Shown piece by piece: positions 62,107-64,000 of a stretch of DNA of 64,000 nucleotides. Origin of the DNA: Gamsiella multidivaricata (Eukaryota; Mortierellomycota; Mortierellomycetes; Mortierellales; Mortierellaceae); assembly GCF_025024155.1 (NCBI RefSeq), contig NW_026251709.1, forward strand, positions 744,001 through 808,000, in the 5' to 3' direction. Position 1 is the first letter of the stretch. Every line of letters begins with the position of its first letter. The notes beneath the pieces are model-generated. The model was not told where the DNA came from. It saw only the letters and a program-made list of their open reading frames with translations, and ran no database searches. Made by a program: the position numbers and the translations under genes.

Positions 62107-62515
62107 TTAGAACGGCAGTTTAATGTATCTACCCATTCGCCAGTCGTTGAACGATTGTATGTCAAAGTTATGGCCTGCCCAGTGGATCATAAAATCACCT
62201 GGGCGGTACATTTCGTATAGCTTCTTGACGTGCCAGTAACTGTTGAAACTGCATTGCGGGAGGTACTTGACATGCTGTTGCTCTTCAAAATTGGGATCCC
62301 CCAACAACTTGATCATCCAGTCCTGTTCACTTGATCCATTGCCCATCTTGGATAGAATCTCTCGCATGTAGGACCGCGACCAGTCATTGACTTTGAGCAT
62401 AAAGACGCCCGCGTTCATGAAATTCAAGTCCTTTGTGATTAGGAGCGAGTAGCGATCATCGACAAATTGCTCGAGTTGGATATCCATATTGGCGATCAAA
62501 ACTTCGCCCAAAAAC
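62107..62515 (-). pseudogene. GT34 glycosyltransferase C-terminal fragment
   Basis: The frame encodes IANMDIQLEQFVDDRYSLL, then KDLNFMNAGVFMLKVNDWS, then EQDWMIKLLGD, then FMIHWAGHNF and a stop. These are the C-terminal blocks of the GMA12/MNN10 family (GT34) of Golgi galactosyl- and mannosyltransferases. The DxD motif and everything before it, including the membrane anchor, are absent. The coding match ends at about 62515, where the sequence becomes unrelated. It is a broken copy. Confidence 0.7.
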
Positions 62516-63130
62516 CTCCTCCCACATCCACCACTGCCAAACACCCTTCATCTTTACACATTCACTGTTTGACCCTTATCACTCAACACCATTCCCTTTG
62601 CTCCTCCTCAACCACTAAATCCCTACTATATTGACTACCGAGAGCATGGATACAGCGTGCAGCCAATCGTATGTGAAGTGTACCTTTGTTACTTTTTACA
62701 TAGACATTGGTCCCATGCTGACTCGACACGAATTTATCGAATCTATAGTCCTGCCGCTGGACCTGTCCGAGCACCTCGAGCATGTAAATGTGGGCAACTT
62801 AGCCACTCCAGAATCATCTTCAATGAATGCCCTGAGAATGCTAATAATACGCCCGAAAGGCAGGTTCTTTTTATTCTTTTATTTTCTTTACTTTTTTTTA
62901 TGGGATGAGTTTATACTTCTCACCAGGCGCGCTGATTTAATTGCCGCTTACAATCACCGGCATAGCGCATTGGATTTAGGTGCGCTACCCATCGGCCGAC
63001 TGCACTACGCGGTCTCAAACTTTGCGAGCAGCGTGGATCGTGATCGTTACTGTTTGCTTCTTTTCTCCTGCATGTCAGTGGAGCGACCAGCTTTAATCAT
63101 CTCCGCACGAATCCAGACACTGGCGAAATT
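62516..63130. other. Gap with possible helicase-linked frame
   Basis: A plus-strand frame at about 62925-63146 (RADLIAAYNHRHSALDLGA) overlaps the start of the helicase remnant in another frame. I could not decide whether it is coding. Confidence 0.3.
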
Positions 63131-64000
63131 TTATGCTACTTACTGAGAGACCGCCAATGCGCGCAGGTTACTGGAAGATGACTCTGAATGGCACCGTTGT
63201 CTTCAGGAAACTGCAGGTCACCAAAGACCTGCGGCCTCGCGCCATCTTTTTGCCATGGTTCTACATCCATGCAGCCCATCTACTCCTCTCGAATTATGGG
63301 AAGCGTTCGCTGATGACCCATCTCAGAACTTTCTGTACATTGCTGGAGATCGCCCAAATACTGAAGAGGATGCCAAGAGCACTGCACTGTTCCACGTCAA
63401 CGGGATTTTGAAGGGAACTGGGACTAGTCTGGCGGTCTATGAGGAGATGCCTCGAGACTTTCGCAACCTCATCGATCGTCAACCCAACAATGATGAACTT
63501 GGACAATATGCAGAGCTCGACACTGGAACACTTGCGACTAAGGCGGCACATGACCTAGATCTCTGCAATGACGATCAAAATGCGATGTACGCTGAAATCA
63601 CAGCAGCGCTGTATATAACAAGGACGAAGGGGCGACAAGGGTGTTTTTTATTGATGAGCCAGGAAGAACGGGCAAGTCTTTTTTGTACAACGCTTTGATT
63701 GCCCACATCCGAGGAAGGCGTGAGAAGGACGTGATCGTAGCCGCCTCATCTGGAATTGCTGCTCAGCTCTTGACAAGAGGTCGTACAGCCCACTCGACTT
63801 TCAAAATCCCGCTCCAGATCATGGAAAGCTCAACGTGAAATATCCCTATGGAGTCAGGAGCGGCAAAAAGGATCCGAGAAGCAGAAGCCATCTTCTGGGA
63901 CGAGGCGCCGATACACCACCAGCATATCTTCAAAGCGGTGGATGGCACATTCCGCGACATCATGCAAAGGTCGACCTCCCATTTGGTGGTAAAGTCGTTG
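63131..64000 (+). pseudogene. PIF1/Helitron-type helicase remnant, cut by window edge
   Basis: The reading begins around LLRDRQCAQ and passes through PSTPLELWEAFADDPSQNFL and RDFRNLIDRQPNNDEL. An apparent duplicated TA at about 63611-63616 shifts the frame into RVFFIDEPGRTGKSFLYNAL (Walker A) and VIVAASSGIAAQLLTRGRTA. A TGA follows at about 63836-63838, then the same frame continues with MESGAAKRIREAEAIFWDEAP (Walker B, DE) to the window end. This is the superfamily 1 PIF1-like helicase domain that Helitrons and their relatives carry in fungi. The Rep domain is not seen. Two lesions make this copy non-coding as read. Confidence 0.75.

Overview
The window looks like nuclear DNA of an early-diverging filamentous fungus. 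A Mortierella-like member of Mucoromycota is my best guess. The protein-coding genes carry several short GT-AG introns, long A/T runs sit in introns and flanks, and the proteins are fungal or general eukaryotic types. The genus is an inference from overall style, not a database match.

The left half (about 2.6-24 kb) is mostly ordinary housekeeping sequence. On the minus strand it holds a mitochondrial 2-oxodicarboxylate carrier (9 exons), an ARL2-type small GTPase, the NF-YB/HAP3 histone-fold subunit and the mu subunit of the AP-1 clathrin adaptor. On the plus strand, divergent from NF-YB, is a CENP-B/ABP1-like DNA-binding protein. Two small secreted proteins stand head to head near 19 kb, and a type II membrane GT61-like glycosyltransferase covers 21.1-23.5 kb. 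A broken Fanzor (eukaryotic TnpB-like) 3' end lies just downstream of the carrier gene, and the 10.4-16 kb stretch holds genes or remnants I could resolve only partly.

The middle (26-41 kb) has a lineage-specific glycosyltransferase-like gene with an in-frame minisatellite, a large disordered protein, a two-RRM Whi3/Scw1-like RNA-binding protein, a PhoD-like phosphatase (5 exons) and a small secreted cupredoxin.

The right part (41-64 kb) is accessory and full of transposons. The standout is a 3.9-kb locus (41,650-45,502, minus) in which an XPG/FEN1-like nuclease module at the N-terminus continues through a linker into a Fanzor RuvC/zinc-ribbon module at the C-terminus. The copy here carries two in-frame stops and two single-base homopolymer losses. 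Further right come a FUT8-like glycosyltransferase gene whose only intron is a diverged tandem copy of the exon end in front of it, a Crypton-like tyrosine-recombinase gene broken by a repeat and by a complete Tc1 element, poly(A)-ended retroposed modules (two with target-site duplications), tRNA-Asn, a second copy of the 28-kb glycosyltransferase-like gene, a TA-flanked MITE, a Ty3/gypsy integrase remnant, a GT34 fragment and a PIF1/Helitron-type helicase remnant running off the right edge.

Exon limits come from reading splice signals and frames by eye. Frame sums were checked for the carrier, ARL2, NF-YB, AP-1 mu, RRM, PhoD, GT61, GT23 and Fanzor loci. Stop codons and frameshifts are as seen in this sequence, and homopolymer indels could be assembly errors.
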